DNA of 64,000 nucleotides from an uncultured Gammaproteobacteria bacterium. GTDB taxonomy: Bacteria > Pseudomonadota > Gammaproteobacteria > Arenicellales > JAANXG01. Both the position numbers and the translations under genes were made by a program. Where the stretch lies: NCBI GenBank assembly GCA_947258785.1, contig CAMYJT010000010.1:75658-139657 (forward strand), in the 5' to 3' direction. The notes below the pieces were generated by a model that made no database searches, was not told where the DNA came from, and worked only from the letters and a program-made list of their open reading frames with translations. Of the stretch, positions 42,728 to 53,326 are shown piece after piece (position 1 is the first letter of the stretch; the number at the start of each line of letters is the position of its first letter).

Positions 42728-43795
42728 ATGGTAGACGTAAGCATGCGCCAGATGCTCGAAGCTGGCGTACATTTCGGTCATCAGACCCGTTATTGGTCTC
42801 CCAAAATGCGTTCCTTTATCTTCGGGGAGCGCAACAAGATCCATATCATCAATCTGGAGCATACTCTGCCCCTGTTCGCTGACGCGATGAACTTTTTAGG
42901 GCAGATGGCCGCCAATGGTGGAACGGTGTTGTTTGTCGGAACCAAGCGTCCGGCAAGCAAAACGATAAAAGCGGCCGCCGAACGCTGTGGATGTCCATAC
43001 GTCAATCACCGCTGGCTGGGTGGAATGCTGACTAACTTCAAGACGGTCAAAAACTCCATCCAACGTTTGAAGGACCTCGATACCCAGTTCGAGGAGAGCG
43101 GTTGGGATTTGATTACAAAAAAGGAGGCGTTGCAACTGCAGCGGGAGAGGGCGAAGCTTGAGCGGAGCCTGTCCGGGATCAAGGATATGCCGGGTCTACC
43201 AGACGTGTTGTTCGTGATCGACGTCAAACAAGAATACATTGCAGTTTCCGAAGCCAATAAACTCAACATTCCGGTTGTGGCAGTGGTTGATACAAACTGT
43301 GATCCCGATAAGATCGATTATGTAATACCGGGCAACGACGACGCCATCCGCGCCATTCGTTTGTACGCGGAGAGTGCAGCGGATGCCATTACCGAGGGGA
43401 AAATGCTCGGTAATGAGCGATTGATCACCGGGACCGATGATTACGTCGAGGTGGACGATTCCGGACAAGTGGTCTCTGACGCCCAGATGGAACCGGCCGT
43501 CGACCGGGTGACGGACAAGACCAAGCAGTCGGATCAGACGACATCGGCGGACGCTGAACCGCAATCCGACACGTCTATGCCGGACACTCAGGCCTCCCAG
43601 TCAAGGGATAAGCCGGCCCCGGCGAAAGTGAAGACTACGACCAGGAAAAAGGTCGTGAAGAAGGCGGTGCCCGACACGCCAGCGGCAGAGAATGATGCTT
43701 CCGGTGAGACCCAGACGGCGGCTCCAACCGATTCCAAAGATCAAGCGCCGGACGAAGCGGCGGTGGATGAATCGTCCGAGCCGGAGACGGACTGA
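42728..43795 (+). CDS. rpsB: 30S ribosomal protein S2 with long C-terminal extension
   Basis: 355 residues. Residues 1-235 are canonical S2 ([52 protein letters not shown]). The remaining 120 or so residues are a disordered-looking tail, acidic and Ser/Thr/Ala rich with one Lys/Arg patch ([11 protein letters not shown]). S2 is usually about 240-260 residues. GGAGG lies directly upstream of the ATG. tsf follows in the same operon. Confidence 0.96.
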   Translation: MVDVSMRQMLEAGVHFGHQTRYWSPKMRSFIFGERNKIHIINLEHTLPLFADAMNFLGQMAANGGTVLFVGTKRPASKTIKAAAERCGCPYVNHRWLGGMLTNFKTVKNSIQRLKDLDTQFEESGWDLITKKEALQLQRERAKLERSLSGIKDMPGLPDVLFVIDVKQEYIAVSEANKLNIPVVAVVDTNCDPDKIDYVIPGNDDAIRAIRLYAESAADAITEGKMLGNERLITGTDDYVEVDDSGQVVSDAQMEPAVDRVTDKTKQSDQTTSADAEPQSDTSMPDTQASQSRDKPAPAKVKTTTRKKVVKKAVPDTPAAENDASGETQTAAPTDSKDQAPDEAAVDESSEPETD

Positions 43796-43863
43796 GGAGG
43801 CACGATTGTGATGGTGTCGATAAGCGGCTTTGTCAATACAACGACCTGATTGAGGACCACAAC

Positions 43864-44745
43864 ATGGCAATAACAGCCGTGATGGTGAAGGAGCTGCGCA
43901 CCCGTACGGGCGCAGGTATGATGGATTGCAAGCGGGCACTAACGGAAGTGCAGGGGGATATGGATGCGGCGGTTGAATTGTTGCGGAAAAAGGGCGCTGC
44001 AAAGGCTGACAAGAAGGCGGGGCGCATAGCCGCCGAGGGGGTCGTCGCTGCCAGGGTATCCGAAGATCGCAGCGTGGGCGTTGTTGTTGAAGTGAATTGC
44101 GAGACCGATTTTGTCGCCAAAGACGACAGCTTCCTGACGTTTGCACAGGCAGTGGCCGAGGCTGTTCTTGTTCAACGGCCCGCGAATTTGGAAGCTTTAA
44201 ACGCGCTCACCCTGGCGGGCGCCAGCATCGAGGAGACGAGACAGGTACTGGTTGCTAAGATCGGTGAAAATATTGCTATTCGCAGGTACGACATCCTCAA
44301 TGCGCAATCTGACGCCACCGTCAGTGCCTACGTGCACGGGACACGAATAGCAGTGTTGGTGAGCGCGTCCAGCGGTAAAGAAGAGTTAGGCCGCGACATC
44401 GCCATGCACGTGGCGGCCAGCCGGCCGTTATGCGTGTCGAATGACGACGTACCGGAAACAACTTTAGCAAAGGAGCGGGAAATCTTCACGGCCCAGGCCG
44501 AGTCGAGCGGTAAACCCGTCGACATAGTTGAAAAAATCGTCCAGGGCCAATTGCAGAAGTTTGTTAAAGAAATAACTTTGTTGGGTCAAACATTCGTAAA
44601 GAATTCAGATATCAGTGTCGATAAGTTGCTAAAATTGGCGGACGCCGAAGTTTTTGATTTCATCCGCTACGAAGTAGGCGAGGGCTTAGAGCGTCGTGCC
44701 GATGACTTTGTCGCCGAAGTCATGGCTCAGGCGAAAGGGGCGTGA
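43864..44745 (+). CDS. tsf: Translation elongation factor Ts
   Basis: 293 residues. MAITAVMVKELRTRTGAGMMDCKRALTE and VEVNCETDFVAKDDSF are diagnostic of EF-Ts, the nucleotide-exchange factor for EF-Tu. It is 68 bases after rpsB and six bases before pyrH, the conserved order. Confidence 0.97.
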   Translation: MAITAVMVKELRTRTGAGMMDCKRALTEVQGDMDAAVELLRKKGAAKADKKAGRIAAEGVVAARVSEDRSVGVVVEVNCETDFVAKDDSFLTFAQAVAEAVLVQRPANLEALNALTLAGASIEETRQVLVAKIGENIAIRRYDILNAQSDATVSAYVHGTRIAVLVSASSGKEELGRDIAMHVAASRPLCVSNDDVPETTLAKEREIFTAQAESSGKPVDIVEKIVQGQLQKFVKEITLLGQTFVKNSDISVDKLLKLADAEVFDFIRYEVGEGLERRADDFVAEVMAQAKGA

Positions 44746-44751
44746 TTATAC

Positions 44752-45489
44752 GTGGATGCTAGCGGCGCCCCCGTGCGGCGACGAGTGGTTTTGAAACTGA
44801 GCGGTGAAGCACTGGGCGGCAGCCACGGGATAGGTATTGATCGCTCAACGATGGTGATGGTGTGTGATGAAATTGCGGACGTGGTCAGTGCCGGAACTGA
44901 ACTGGCCGTCGTCATTGGCGGCGGAAATTTCTTTCGAGGCCTGAATGAAGCCCGAGCCGATTTCGATCGAACCACCGCCGACCACATCGGAATGCTGGCA
45001 ACGGTGATGAACGCCCTAGCACTCAGGCAAGGTCTCCTCGCGGCCGGCGTGCAAACCGAACTTCAATCAGCTATTCCAATGTCTCCAATCGCGGAGGAAT
45101 ATGTCCGCGACCGGGCTATGCAGTATTTGGCAAATGGTCATGTCGTTATTTTTGCGGCGGGCACCGGTAATCCCTTATTCACTACTGACACCGCCGCCAG
45201 CCTTCGTGCCATCGAGGTCAACGCCCACCTCATGCTCAAGGCCACCAAAGTGAGCGGTGTGTTCGACGCTGACCCGACGAAGAATGCGGATGCGCGACAG
45301 TACGCAACCGTATCCTTTGACGAAGTACTGGAAAAACGATTGGCGGTGATGGATGCAACCGCCATCGCACTGTGTCGAGAGCACGAGCTGCCGGTGCGGG
45401 TCTTTTCGATGTCACGTCGCGGTAGTCTCAAGCGGGCGATCGATGGCGAAAACATCGGTACATTGGTAATCAGCGAGGCCACTTCATGA
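44752..45489 (+). CDS. pyrH: UMP kinase
   Basis: 245 residues from a GTG at 44752. [21 protein letters not shown] and [16 protein letters not shown] are the bacterial UMP kinase motifs of the amino-acid-kinase fold. The hexamer phosphorylates UMP to UDP and is regulated by GTP and UTP. It overlaps frr by four bases. Confidence 0.97.
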   Translation: MDASGAPVRRRVVLKLSGEALGGSHGIGIDRSTMVMVCDEIADVVSAGTELAVVIGGGNFFRGLNEARADFDRTTADHIGMLATVMNALALRQGLLAAGVQTELQSAIPMSPIAEEYVRDRAMQYLANGHVVIFAAGTGNPLFTTDTAASLRAIEVNAHLMLKATKVSGVFDADPTKNADARQYATVSFDEVLEKRLAVMDATAIALCREHELPVRVFSMSRRGSLKRAIDGENIGTLVISEATS

Positions 45490-46043
45490 GCAAAGTTATT
45501 CTCAAGGATGCCGAGTCCCGTATGAAAAAGAGCACGGAGGCGCTGATCACGGAACTGGCCAAAATCCGAACCGGTCGGGCAAATACCGTCCTGCTGGATC
45601 ATCTGCGGGTGGACTACTATGGAAATCCAACACCGATTAATCAAGTAGCGACCGTCGCAGTGTCAGACGCCAGAACTCTCAGCATTACGGTGTGGGAAAA
45701 GTCAATGATTCCCGTTATCGACAAAGCGATCCGCGAATCGGACCTGGGGCTGAACCCGGTCACTGCCGGTGAGACGATTCGCATCCCCATGCCGGCGTTG
45801 ACAGAGGAGCGTCGACGCGAAATGACCAAGCTCGTGCGCGCCGAAGGCGAACAAAGCAAAGTCGCGATCAGAAATATCCGGCGGGACAGCAATCACCATT
45901 TGAAGGATCTGCTGAAGAAAAAGGAGCTGGCCGAAGACGAAGAAAAGCGCGCCCTCGATGAAGTGCAAAAACTCACCGATCAGTATGTCAAGGAGATTGA
46001 CGATATAATCGCAGAGAAAGAAAAAGAGATTATGGAAATCTGA
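45486..46043 (+). CDS. frr: Ribosome recycling factor
   Basis: 185 residues, the exact family size. [22 protein letters not shown] and [13 protein letters not shown] are conserved in RRF, which splits post-termination ribosomes together with EF-G. ATGA overlap with pyrH indicates coupling. Confidence 0.97.
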   Translation: MSKVILKDAESRMKKSTEALITELAKIRTGRANTVLLDHLRVDYYGNPTPINQVATVAVSDARTLSITVWEKSMIPVIDKAIRESDLGLNPVTAGETIRIPMPALTEERRREMTKLVRAEGEQSKVAIRNIRRDSNHHLKDLLKKKELAEDEEKRALDEVQKLTDQYVKEIDDIIAEKEKEIMEI

Positions 46044-46069
46044 ACTACAATGAGAATATCTGCGGCGTC

Positions 46070-46858
46070 ATGGGCAACGACAAATCATTTCTAAGTTCCA
46101 CTGAACAGGTCCCTGTCACCGGGGACCTGCCCAGCCATGTGGCGGTAATAATGGACGGCAACGGCCGCTGGGCGAAGCAACATAACCTGCCGCGTATCGC
46201 AGGACACCGGCGGGGTCTCGAGTCGGTCCGTCATATCGTGAAGGCGTGCGCCGACAACGGGATTCCCTATTTGACTTTGTTTGCGTTCAGCAGCGAAAAC
46301 TGGCGCCGGCCACCGTCCGAGGTCAATCTGCTGATGGAGTTATTCACCAACGCCTTGGAGCACAAAGCGAGAAAGCTTCATGAGAATGGTGTGTGTCTGC
46401 GGATATTGGGAAACACGAGTCCCTTCGGGCCGAAGATCCGGATGTTGATCCAGCGCGCCGAGACATTGACCCGGGACAACCGGGATCTGCATCTGACAAT
46501 CGCCGCAAACTACGGCGGCCGTTGGGACATCACCGAAGCCTGCCGGCAAATTGCCAGACATGTCGAGGCGGGGCAGCTGAACGTGGAGCAACTGAACGAG
46601 GAGACGGTGAGGTGTAACCTTGCTACTGCGTTTCTCCCGGAACCGGACCTCTTCATACGGACCGGCGGTGAACAGCGTATCAGTAATTTTATGCTCTGGA
46701 ACCTGGCGTACACCGAACTGTATTTCACCGACACTCTCTGGCCCGATTTCGATCTCTCAAAATTCGAAGATGCTTTATCATCATTCGCAGAACGGCAACG
46801 GCGCTTCGGTCGAACCGGAGATCAATTAGGAGATAAGCGACGAGTACGCAATGCTTAA
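46070..46858 (+). CDS. uppS: Undecaprenyl diphosphate synthase (cis-prenyltransferase)
   Basis: 262 residues. HVAVIMDGNGRWA carries the catalytic Asp29; GHRRGLESV, FAFSSENW and LFIRTGGEQRISNFMLWN follow. It makes the C55 lipid carrier for peptidoglycan and O-antigen. It overlaps cdsA by eight bases. Confidence 0.97.
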   Translation: MGNDKSFLSSTEQVPVTGDLPSHVAVIMDGNGRWAKQHNLPRIAGHRRGLESVRHIVKACADNGIPYLTLFAFSSENWRRPPSEVNLLMELFTNALEHKARKLHENGVCLRILGNTSPFGPKIRMLIQRAETLTRDNRDLHLTIAANYGGRWDITEACRQIARHVEAGQLNVEQLNEETVRCNLATAFLPEPDLFIRTGGEQRISNFMLWNLAYTELYFTDTLWPDFDLSKFEDALSSFAERQRRFGRTGDQLGDKRRVRNA

Positions 46859-47678
46859 ACAGCGGGTGCTCACGGCATCGTTATTGGGTGCTGTTTTTGT
46901 CATTGCTAATTTCTCCCTCCCATCCCCTTATTTTGCACTACTACTGACCGTACCGGTGGTCCTTGCTGCGCTGGAATGGGTCCGGTTAGCGGCGTTCACA
47001 CCGCTCCTCAGCGCCGCGTTCACCACTGCTGTACTTATTCTGGGCGCCGGGCTGATCAGTACGCCGGTCCTGTTGATCCCGGTTGCAACGGTGGCCGTTG
47101 CATGGTGGACCGGCAGCACCATCCTGCTGTGGCGGTATCGTGGACATGGGTCGACTGGCCTGAGTCGTGCTGGCCGTGTGGTCGGCGGTTTGTTCGTATT
47201 AGTTGTCCCATGGTGCACGCTGTACGGCCTGCACCGGGGTACAGCGGGCCCGACGATGGTGATGTTGCTGTTGGCCATGGTGTGGATAGCGGACAGTGCG
47301 GCGTATATGGTCGGACGCGTTTGGGGGAAACGGCCCCTGGCGCCGTTGATCAGCCCTGGTAAAAGTATTGAAGGTTTGCTCGGCGGGCTGGTCGGGGTTA
47401 TCGTGTTCACCGCCTGCAGCGGCGTATGGATTCTAAACTTGAGTGGCAATGGGCTTGTAGCCTGGGTCTGTCTGGGCGTGTTGACCGCGTTATATTCCGT
47501 TGCTGGTGATTTGATCGAGAGTCGCGTCAAACGACAGGCCGGTGTGAAGGACAGCGGGAACCTGCTGCCGGGACATGGCGGTATACTGGACCGTATCGAC
47601 AGTGTTACCGCGGCGGCACCGGTGTTTTTCATCGCTTGGAATTCGGCACAGGCTCTCGGAATTACGATCACTGCCTAA
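46851..47678 (+). CDS. cdsA: Phosphatidate cytidylyltransferase
   Basis: 275 residues with about seven membrane segments. The CdsA signature lies at the C-terminus, SRVKRQAGVKDSGNLLPGHG, followed by GILDRIDS, preceded by SPGKSIEGLLGG. It makes CDP-diacylglycerol, the precursor of the membrane phospholipids, in the inner membrane. Confidence 0.96.
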   Translation: MLKQRVLTASLLGAVFVIANFSLPSPYFALLLTVPVVLAALEWVRLAAFTPLLSAAFTTAVLILGAGLISTPVLLIPVATVAVAWWTGSTILLWRYRGHGSTGLSRAGRVVGGLFVLVVPWCTLYGLHRGTAGPTMVMLLLAMVWIADSAAYMVGRVWGKRPLAPLISPGKSIEGLLGGLVGVIVFTACSGVWILNLSGNGLVAWVCLGVLTALYSVAGDLIESRVKRQAGVKDSGNLLPGHGGILDRIDSVTAAAPVFFIAWNSAQALGITITA

Positions 47679-47707
47679 CACGACTACGTGTATAACGAGT
47701 AGGGATA

Positions 47708-48955
47708 ATGACTCAATCGCAAGGCATCGTTGTACTGGGATCAACCGGGTCCGTCGGGGTCAGTACTCTGGATGTGTTGTCGCGACACCGCGAAGGCTTC
47801 CACGTTGTGGCCCTCACCGCTCGCGCCAATGTCGATCTATTGTTCCGGCAGTGTCAACAGCATCGTCCGTCATTTGCCGTAGTGGTGGAGGAAAGCGCCG
47901 GTCTGGAGCTGCAGCGGCGGGTAGCCGGGTCCGACTTGCCCACCGAGGTGTTAATCGGTGCACCTGAACTGCAGCAGGTCACGCGTTTGGAAGGTGTCGT
48001 CATCGTCATGGCGGCCATTGTGGGAGCTGCCGGCTTGCTCCCCGTCCTGGAGGCCGTGCGCGCCGGTAAGCGCGTGCTGATCGCGAATAAGGAACCACTG
48101 GCCATGTTGGGAGGAGTATTTGTCAGTGAGGCGCGCCGGTCGGGCGCCACCCTGCTGCCGATCGACAGCGAGCACAACGCCGTGTTCCAATGCCTGCCGG
48201 CCGACGCTACTCAGCGCACTGCCCTGGCGGAGGATCCGTCCCGCTACGGCGTCAACAAGATCATTCTAACCGGCTCGGGCGGCCCATTTCGAAATTTCGA
48301 TCCCGACCAACTGCACACCGTCACTCCCGAGCAGGCCTGTGCGCACCCCAACTGGGACATGGGCAGAAAGATATCGGTGGATTCGGCGACGATGATGAAC
48401 AAGGGACTGGAAATAATCGAAGCGGGCTGGCTGTTCAATCTCGATCCAGACCGTATTGAAGTAGTCATACATCCGCAGAGTGTCATACATTCGCTGGTCG
48501 AGTACGTTGACGGGTCGGTGCTGGCGCAGCTGGGCAGTCCAGATATGCGGATTCCCATCGCGCACGCTTTGGCATGGCCGCAACGTATGGAGTCGGGCGC
48601 AACACCTTTAGATCTGTGCCAACTGGGCCGGTTGGATTTCGAACCTCCACAGCCGGACCGATTTCCTTGCCTGCAAATTGCCCAGCAAGTCGCCAGGCGT
48701 GGCGGCACCGCGCCGGCCGTCATCAATGCGGCAAACGAGATTGCAGTGGCGGCGTTTCTGAATCAGGATATCGAGTTTACCGGAATCCCACGGCTGATCA
48801 CGGACACCCTGGACGGCGTCGGTGTCACCGACGATTGTGATTTGTCTTCGGTGCTTGCGGCAGACCATGAGGCCCGCAGGTTTTCCACCGAGTGGGTGCG
48901 GCGGCATGGCGGTTCCGGCAGCAGTGTGCAGACTCTGGTACAAACGTATTTGTAA
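47708..48955 (+). CDS. dxr: 1-deoxy-D-xylulose 5-phosphate reductoisomerase
   Basis: 415 residues. The NADPH-binding GSTGSVGVSTLDVL begins the protein; LIANKEPLAMLG, PIDSEHNAVFQCL and DSATMMNKGLEIIEA form the active site. It catalyses the second step of the MEP isoprenoid pathway and supplies precursors used by UppS. Confidence 0.97.
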   Translation: MTQSQGIVVLGSTGSVGVSTLDVLSRHREGFHVVALTARANVDLLFRQCQQHRPSFAVVVEESAGLELQRRVAGSDLPTEVLIGAPELQQVTRLEGVVIVMAAIVGAAGLLPVLEAVRAGKRVLIANKEPLAMLGGVFVSEARRSGATLLPIDSEHNAVFQCLPADATQRTALAEDPSRYGVNKIILTGSGGPFRNFDPDQLHTVTPEQACAHPNWDMGRKISVDSATMMNKGLEIIEAGWLFNLDPDRIEVVIHPQSVIHSLVEYVDGSVLAQLGSPDMRIPIAHALAWPQRMESGATPLDLCQLGRLDFEPPQPDRFPCLQIAQQVARRGGTAPAVINAANEIAVAAFLNQDIEFTGIPRLITDTLDGVGVTDDCDLSSVLAADHEARRFSTEWVRRHGGSGSSVQTLVQTYL

Positions 48956-48964
48956 CGAGGACAT

Positions 48965-50329
48965 ATGAGCGGATTTCTCTACAGCGCCGCAGGATTTCTC
49001 ATTGCTATTGGCGTCCTGGTGACGGTGCACGAGTTCGGACATTTTTGGGTTGCACGACGCCTGGGCGTAAAAGTACTCCGGTTTTCCATCGGTTTCGGAA
49101 AACCTCTTTGGCTTCGTAAGGGGAAGCGAGACGGTACGGAATATACAATCGCTATGATCCCTCTGGGTGGCTACGTAAAGATGTTGGATGAAAATGAAGA
49201 GGATGTGGCCGAAGAGGAGTCTCATCGAGCGTTCAACCGGCAGCCTTTGTGGAGTCGAACAGCCATTGTGTTGGCAGGGCCGATGTTCAATTTCCTATTT
49301 GCCGTATTTGCGTACTGGATCGTCCATACGGTGGGAGTCGATGGCATCAGGCCGGTCGTCGGCCGGGTCGTGGAGGGTTCTCTCGCCGCCCAAGGCGGGT
49401 TTCAGGTCGGGGACGAAATCGCCTCCGTAGACGGCCAGCCGAACAGAAGTTGGGACGAGCACCGGCTGTATCTGTTCAACCAAGCGTTCAAACAGAAGAG
49501 TGTCAGCTTCGAAGTGGTTGACGCAAGCGGCGATCGTTACGAAAGAACCATCGATTTGAGCGCCTTGCCTCTCTCGGAGATAGATTCCGGTCTGTTGGAA
49601 CGAGGAATCGGTCTGATCGGTTACATACCCGAGGTCCAACCCCTGATCGGACGAGTGCAGAAGGATTCACCAGCAGAACTCGGCGGCCTGCAGAATGGTG
49701 ATCGCATTACGGCAATTGATGGGCAGCCGGTCAATGCCTGGATGGAGGTCGTGAAGGCCATACAAGTGCGCCCCGGCCAGCTGGTGCAACTCGAAGTGCT
49801 GAGGCAGGGCAGCCTGCACAGCATCGAGGTGGTCACACAGCGAGTGACGATCGGCTCGGACACCATCGGGCGAATCGGAATTGAGGCGGCTCCGGTGGAA
49901 TTGCCTGAGGACATGCGGGTCGAGGTACGGTATGGGGCCGTCGAAGCACTGGGAAAAAGTGTGTACAGCACGTGGATCATGTCGATGCTGACCCTCAAGA
50001 TGTTGGTCAAGATTGTTCAGCTCGAAGTCTCGGCGAAGAACATCAGTGGACCGTTGACGATCGCACAATACGCCGGGCACACAGTTCGCATCGGTTACGA
50101 ACGGTTTCTGCAGTTTTTAGCCGTGGTCAGCATCAGCTTAGGTGTGCTGAACCTGCTTCCGATACCTTTGTTGGATGGGGGTCATCTGCTTTATTACCTA
50201 GCCGAGGCCATTAAAGGTACACCGCTCTCGAAGCAGGTTATGGCCTGGGGACAGCAGATCGGAATTGTATTGTTGTTCGCACTTATGAGTTTGGCTTTTT
50301 ATAATGATATAGTTCGATTGCTTCGTTGA
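48965..50329 (+). CDS. rseP: Site-2 intramembrane zinc protease RseP
   Basis: 454 residues. HExxH zinc motif at residues 22-26 (VTVHEFGHFW) in the first membrane segment and NLLPIPLLDGGHL near the C-terminus give the metal site. Two PDZ domains lie between (DEIASVDGQPNRSWDE; GDRITAIDGQPVNAW). RseP cleaves anti-sigma factor RseA in the envelope stress response, which fits its place next to bamA. Confidence 0.97.
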   Translation: MSGFLYSAAGFLIAIGVLVTVHEFGHFWVARRLGVKVLRFSIGFGKPLWLRKGKRDGTEYTIAMIPLGGYVKMLDENEEDVAEEESHRAFNRQPLWSRTAIVLAGPMFNFLFAVFAYWIVHTVGVDGIRPVVGRVVEGSLAAQGGFQVGDEIASVDGQPNRSWDEHRLYLFNQAFKQKSVSFEVVDASGDRYERTIDLSALPLSEIDSGLLERGIGLIGYIPEVQPLIGRVQKDSPAELGGLQNGDRITAIDGQPVNAWMEVVKAIQVRPGQLVQLEVLRQGSLHSIEVVTQRVTIGSDTIGRIGIEAAPVELPEDMRVEVRYGAVEALGKSVYSTWIMSMLTLKMLVKIVQLEVSAKNISGPLTIAQYAGHTVRIGYERFLQFLAVVSISLGVLNLLPIPLLDGGHLLYYLAEAIKGTPLSKQVMAWGQQIGIVLLFALMSLAFYNDIVRLLR

Positions 50330-50405
50330 ATGCCGCGAACGGACCTCGGCAGCGAAGCGGAACTTAACCATAACCAGATTAACTCAACCGCAAGCCCGCA
50401 CCAAA

Positions 50406-52691
50406 ATGAAAAATATACTTGGCATGTGTTGCGTGCTGCTCGCAATTTCCGCATTGCCGGTGCGAGCTATAGACAGTTTCACGATCAGTGACATTCGTGT
50501 TGAAGGTCTGCAACGAATCTCGGCAGGAACGGTATTCAACTATCTGCCGATAAAAGTCGGCGATCAGATCGATGCCGAGACCGCACAGGAATCAATTCGT
50601 CAGTTGTTCCGTACGGGATTTTTCGATGACGTGTCGCTTGAACAGGAAGGCACTGTTCTGATCGTTAAGGTGAAGGAGCGTCCTTCCATAGCGGATGTCA
50701 AGATCAAAGGTAACAAGGCCCTAGACAGCGATACATTGATGGATGGGATGAAACAGATTGGATTGGCGCAGGGACGCGTGTTCAATCAATCGATCCTGGA
50801 TCGGGTGGTCCAAGAATTGAAAACACAGTATTTTGCCCAAGGGAAATACGCTGCTGACATTGTCACGCGGGTGACCCCCCTGGATCGAAATCGCGTATCG
50901 ATCAACGTGGACATTAACGAGGGGAAAACGGCAAAAATCAAGCAGATCAATGTGGTCGGAAATCAGGCGTTTAACGATAAAGAATTAGACAAGCGATTTA
51001 AGCTCGGCACACCAAACGTCTTCAGTTTTTTTACTCACAAGGACCGTTATTCGAAGCAGAAACTCGCGGCGGACCTGGAGTCTTTGCAGAGTTTTTATCA
51101 GGACCGCGGGTATTTGGATTTCAATATCGACTCCACGCAGGTAACAATCTCTCCGGACAAGCGCGACATCTACATTACAATCAATATCGGTGAGGGCGAA
51201 AAGTACACGATCTCCGATTTCTCGATTAAGGGCAGGCTGGAGGTGCCCGAGAGCGAACTCATCTCATTGGTCACTGTGCAACCGGGGGATGTTTATGCGC
51301 GTAAAGAGATAAGTGCGAGCCGAAAGGCTATAGCAGATCGTCTGGCGGACGAAGGCTATGCCTTCGCCAGTGTTCGGGCTGTACCGGACATCGACAAAGA
51401 CAATCTGAGCGCCTCGTTCACCTTTTTTGTGGATCCCGGCAGGCGGATATATATTCGGCGAATCGACATCAGCGGAAATACCACGACACAAGACGAGGTC
51501 ATTCGGCGCGAATTACGGCAGTTGGAGGGCGCCTGGTATTCGGCATCGAAAATTCAGCGGTCGCGAGTGCGCCTGCAACGTCTGGGGTTTTTCGACGACG
51601 TGAAAATAGACACGCCGCAAGTGCCGGGCAGTCCGGATCAGGTGGATTTAAAAATCGAAGTCAAAGAACGGGCGACAGGCAGCGTGCTGTTCGGTGTCGG
51701 TTTTTCAGACGCAGATGGTCTGCTGCTTCAAGCCAGTGTATCGCAGAAGAACCTATTTGGTACAGGACGTGAACTGAATCTCAGTTTCGACAACTCGTCG
51801 GTCACCCAGGTACTCAATCTGCAATACCTGAATCCGTATCACACAATAGACGGAATCAGCCGTGGATTCACGATCTTCCGACGCGAGGTCGATGCCGACG
51901 AGGCGGATACGGCCGAATACATCACCGATACGACCGGCGCCGGGGTGAATTACCGCTTTCCACTGAGTGAGTTCAATTCATTGAATGCCGGCTTGTCCTA
52001 CGAGCGCATTGAGCTGGAGGAAACCAGCGAGACACCGCCTGAAATAGCGAGTTTTATCGAGGAGAATCCGAGCAGCGATATCGGCAAGATTACCGGAAAT
52101 GTGGCACGCGACACCCGCGACAGTATTCTGTATCCCACCGTGGGCACGTTGCAGCGCTTGTCGTGGGAGCTGTCGTTACCTGGCGGAGACTTGGAATATT
52201 ACAAGGTTAACTACCGGGCGGCCTGGTATCGCCCGCTTACTAAATCAATCGTCTTTAAGGCATCCGGAGAACTTGGCTACGGCGACGGTTTCGGTGATAC
52301 CGAAGAATTGCCATTTTTCAAGAACTTCTTTGCCGGTGGCGCCGGCACGGTCCGCGGCTATGAGGCGAGGTCATTGGGACCCCGCGACAGTGGTGACACA
52401 CCGGAACCTCTGGGCGGGAGCCGTCGCGTGCTGTTCAATGCCGAGTTGCTGTTTCCAATCCCGGGCACAGAGGGTAAGGACAAGAGATTCAGCTTGTTTG
52501 TGGATGGCGGGCAGGTGTTTGGGCCCGATCAAAGCGTTGATCTCTCCGACTTGAGAATTTCCGCCGGATTGGCGTTCAACTGGTTTTCACCCTTGGGGCC
52601 CTTGTCGGTCAGTTATGGCGTGGCTATCAACGATGAAGAAGAAGACGAAACTGAGGCCGTACAGGTCACACTCGGACGATTTTTCCGATAG
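50406..52691 (+). CDS. bamA: Outer membrane protein assembly factor BamA
   Basis: 761 residues. A signal peptide (MCCVLLAISALPVRA) is followed by five POTRA domains (about 25-425; for example FTISDIRVEGLQRIS) and a 16-strand beta-barrel ending in VQVTLGRFFR, with the terminal Phe-Phe-Arg slightly beyond the usual aromatic end. The FFAGGAGTVRGYE motif is the conserved VRGF/Y loop. It inserts outer-membrane beta-barrels. skp follows directly. Confidence 0.97.
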   Translation: MKNILGMCCVLLAISALPVRAIDSFTISDIRVEGLQRISAGTVFNYLPIKVGDQIDAETAQESIRQLFRTGFFDDVSLEQEGTVLIVKVKERPSIADVKIKGNKALDSDTLMDGMKQIGLAQGRVFNQSILDRVVQELKTQYFAQGKYAADIVTRVTPLDRNRVSINVDINEGKTAKIKQINVVGNQAFNDKELDKRFKLGTPNVFSFFTHKDRYSKQKLAADLESLQSFYQDRGYLDFNIDSTQVTISPDKRDIYITINIGEGEKYTISDFSIKGRLEVPESELISLVTVQPGDVYARKEISASRKAIADRLADEGYAFASVRAVPDIDKDNLSASFTFFVDPGRRIYIRRIDISGNTTTQDEVIRRELRQLEGAWYSASKIQRSRVRLQRLGFFDDVKIDTPQVPGSPDQVDLKIEVKERATGSVLFGVGFSDADGLLLQASVSQKNLFGTGRELNLSFDNSSVTQVLNLQYLNPYHTIDGISRGFTIFRREVDADEADTAEYITDTTGAGVNYRFPLSEFNSLNAGLSYERIELEETSETPPEIASFIEENPSSDIGKITGNVARDTRDSILYPTVGTLQRLSWELSLPGGDLEYYKVNYRAAWYRPLTKSIVFKASGELGYGDGFGDTEELPFFKNFFAGGAGTVRGYEARSLGPRDSGDTPEPLGGSRRVLFNAELLFPIPGTEGKDKRFSLFVDGGQVFGPDQSVDLSDLRISAGLAFNWFSPLGPLSVSYGVAINDEEEDETEAVQVTLGRFFR

Positions 52692-52692
52692 T

Positions 52693-53253
52693 ATGACCGG
52701 CGTGAATAAAATGGCAGCTCACCCATCAAATTATAAGAATAGATTACTCACGACCGCCATGGCCGTGGGTTTGATGACATCGGCTGTTCATGGCCAGGCG
52801 CAGGAGATTCGGGTCGGGTACGTCAATGTCGTCAAGGTAATTGAGCAGGCGCCGCAGGGCGACGCGGCGTTGAAGAAACTCGAGTCCGAGTTCGGCCCGC
52901 GAGATCGTCAGCTGCGTGCAACTCGTACCAAGATTAAGAAGCTCGAAGATGAATTGGAGAAGAACGAACTGGTGCTTGCAGATTCCGAACGAAGGCAAAA
53001 AGACCGGGAATTGCGCGACCTGCGTAGAAAGTTAAAACGTGAAACCCAGGAATTTCAGGAAGATTACAGTATCCGCCGCAATGAGGAATTGAGGGCGCTG
53101 GAAAAGATAGTACACAGCGTAATTGTGGATATTGCAAAATCAGAAAAATATGAGTTGATAATTCATCAGGGGGTCGTATATGCGGGAGATCAAATCGACA
53201 TCACTGAAAAGGTGCTGAAGAAACTCGACAAACAGCACAAGTCGACTCGATGA
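52693..53253 (+). CDS. skp: Periplasmic chaperone Skp (OmpH)
   Basis: 186 residues from the ATG at 52693, one base after the bamA stop; ATG 52711 is an alternative. The signal peptide is LLTTAMAVGLMTSAVHGQAQ. The mature part starts IRVGYVNVVKVIEQAPQG and continues as long charged coiled-coil helices, ending in the small beta body (YELIIHQGVVYAGDQIDITE). Skp holds unfolded outer-membrane proteins for BamA. Confidence 0.93.
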   Translation: MTGVNKMAAHPSNYKNRLLTTAMAVGLMTSAVHGQAQEIRVGYVNVVKVIEQAPQGDAALKKLESEFGPRDRQLRATRTKIKKLEDELEKNELVLADSERRQKDRELRDLRRKLKRETQEFQEDYSIRRNEELRALEKIVHSVIVDIAKSEKYELIIHQGVVYAGDQIDITEKVLKKLDKQHKSTR

Positions 53254-53326
53254 TGGCGGTGTTAAATGATGTCAAATACAGCGGTGTGAGCAGTTTTGCT
53301 TTGCTGCTATAGAAGAGAACCAATAC

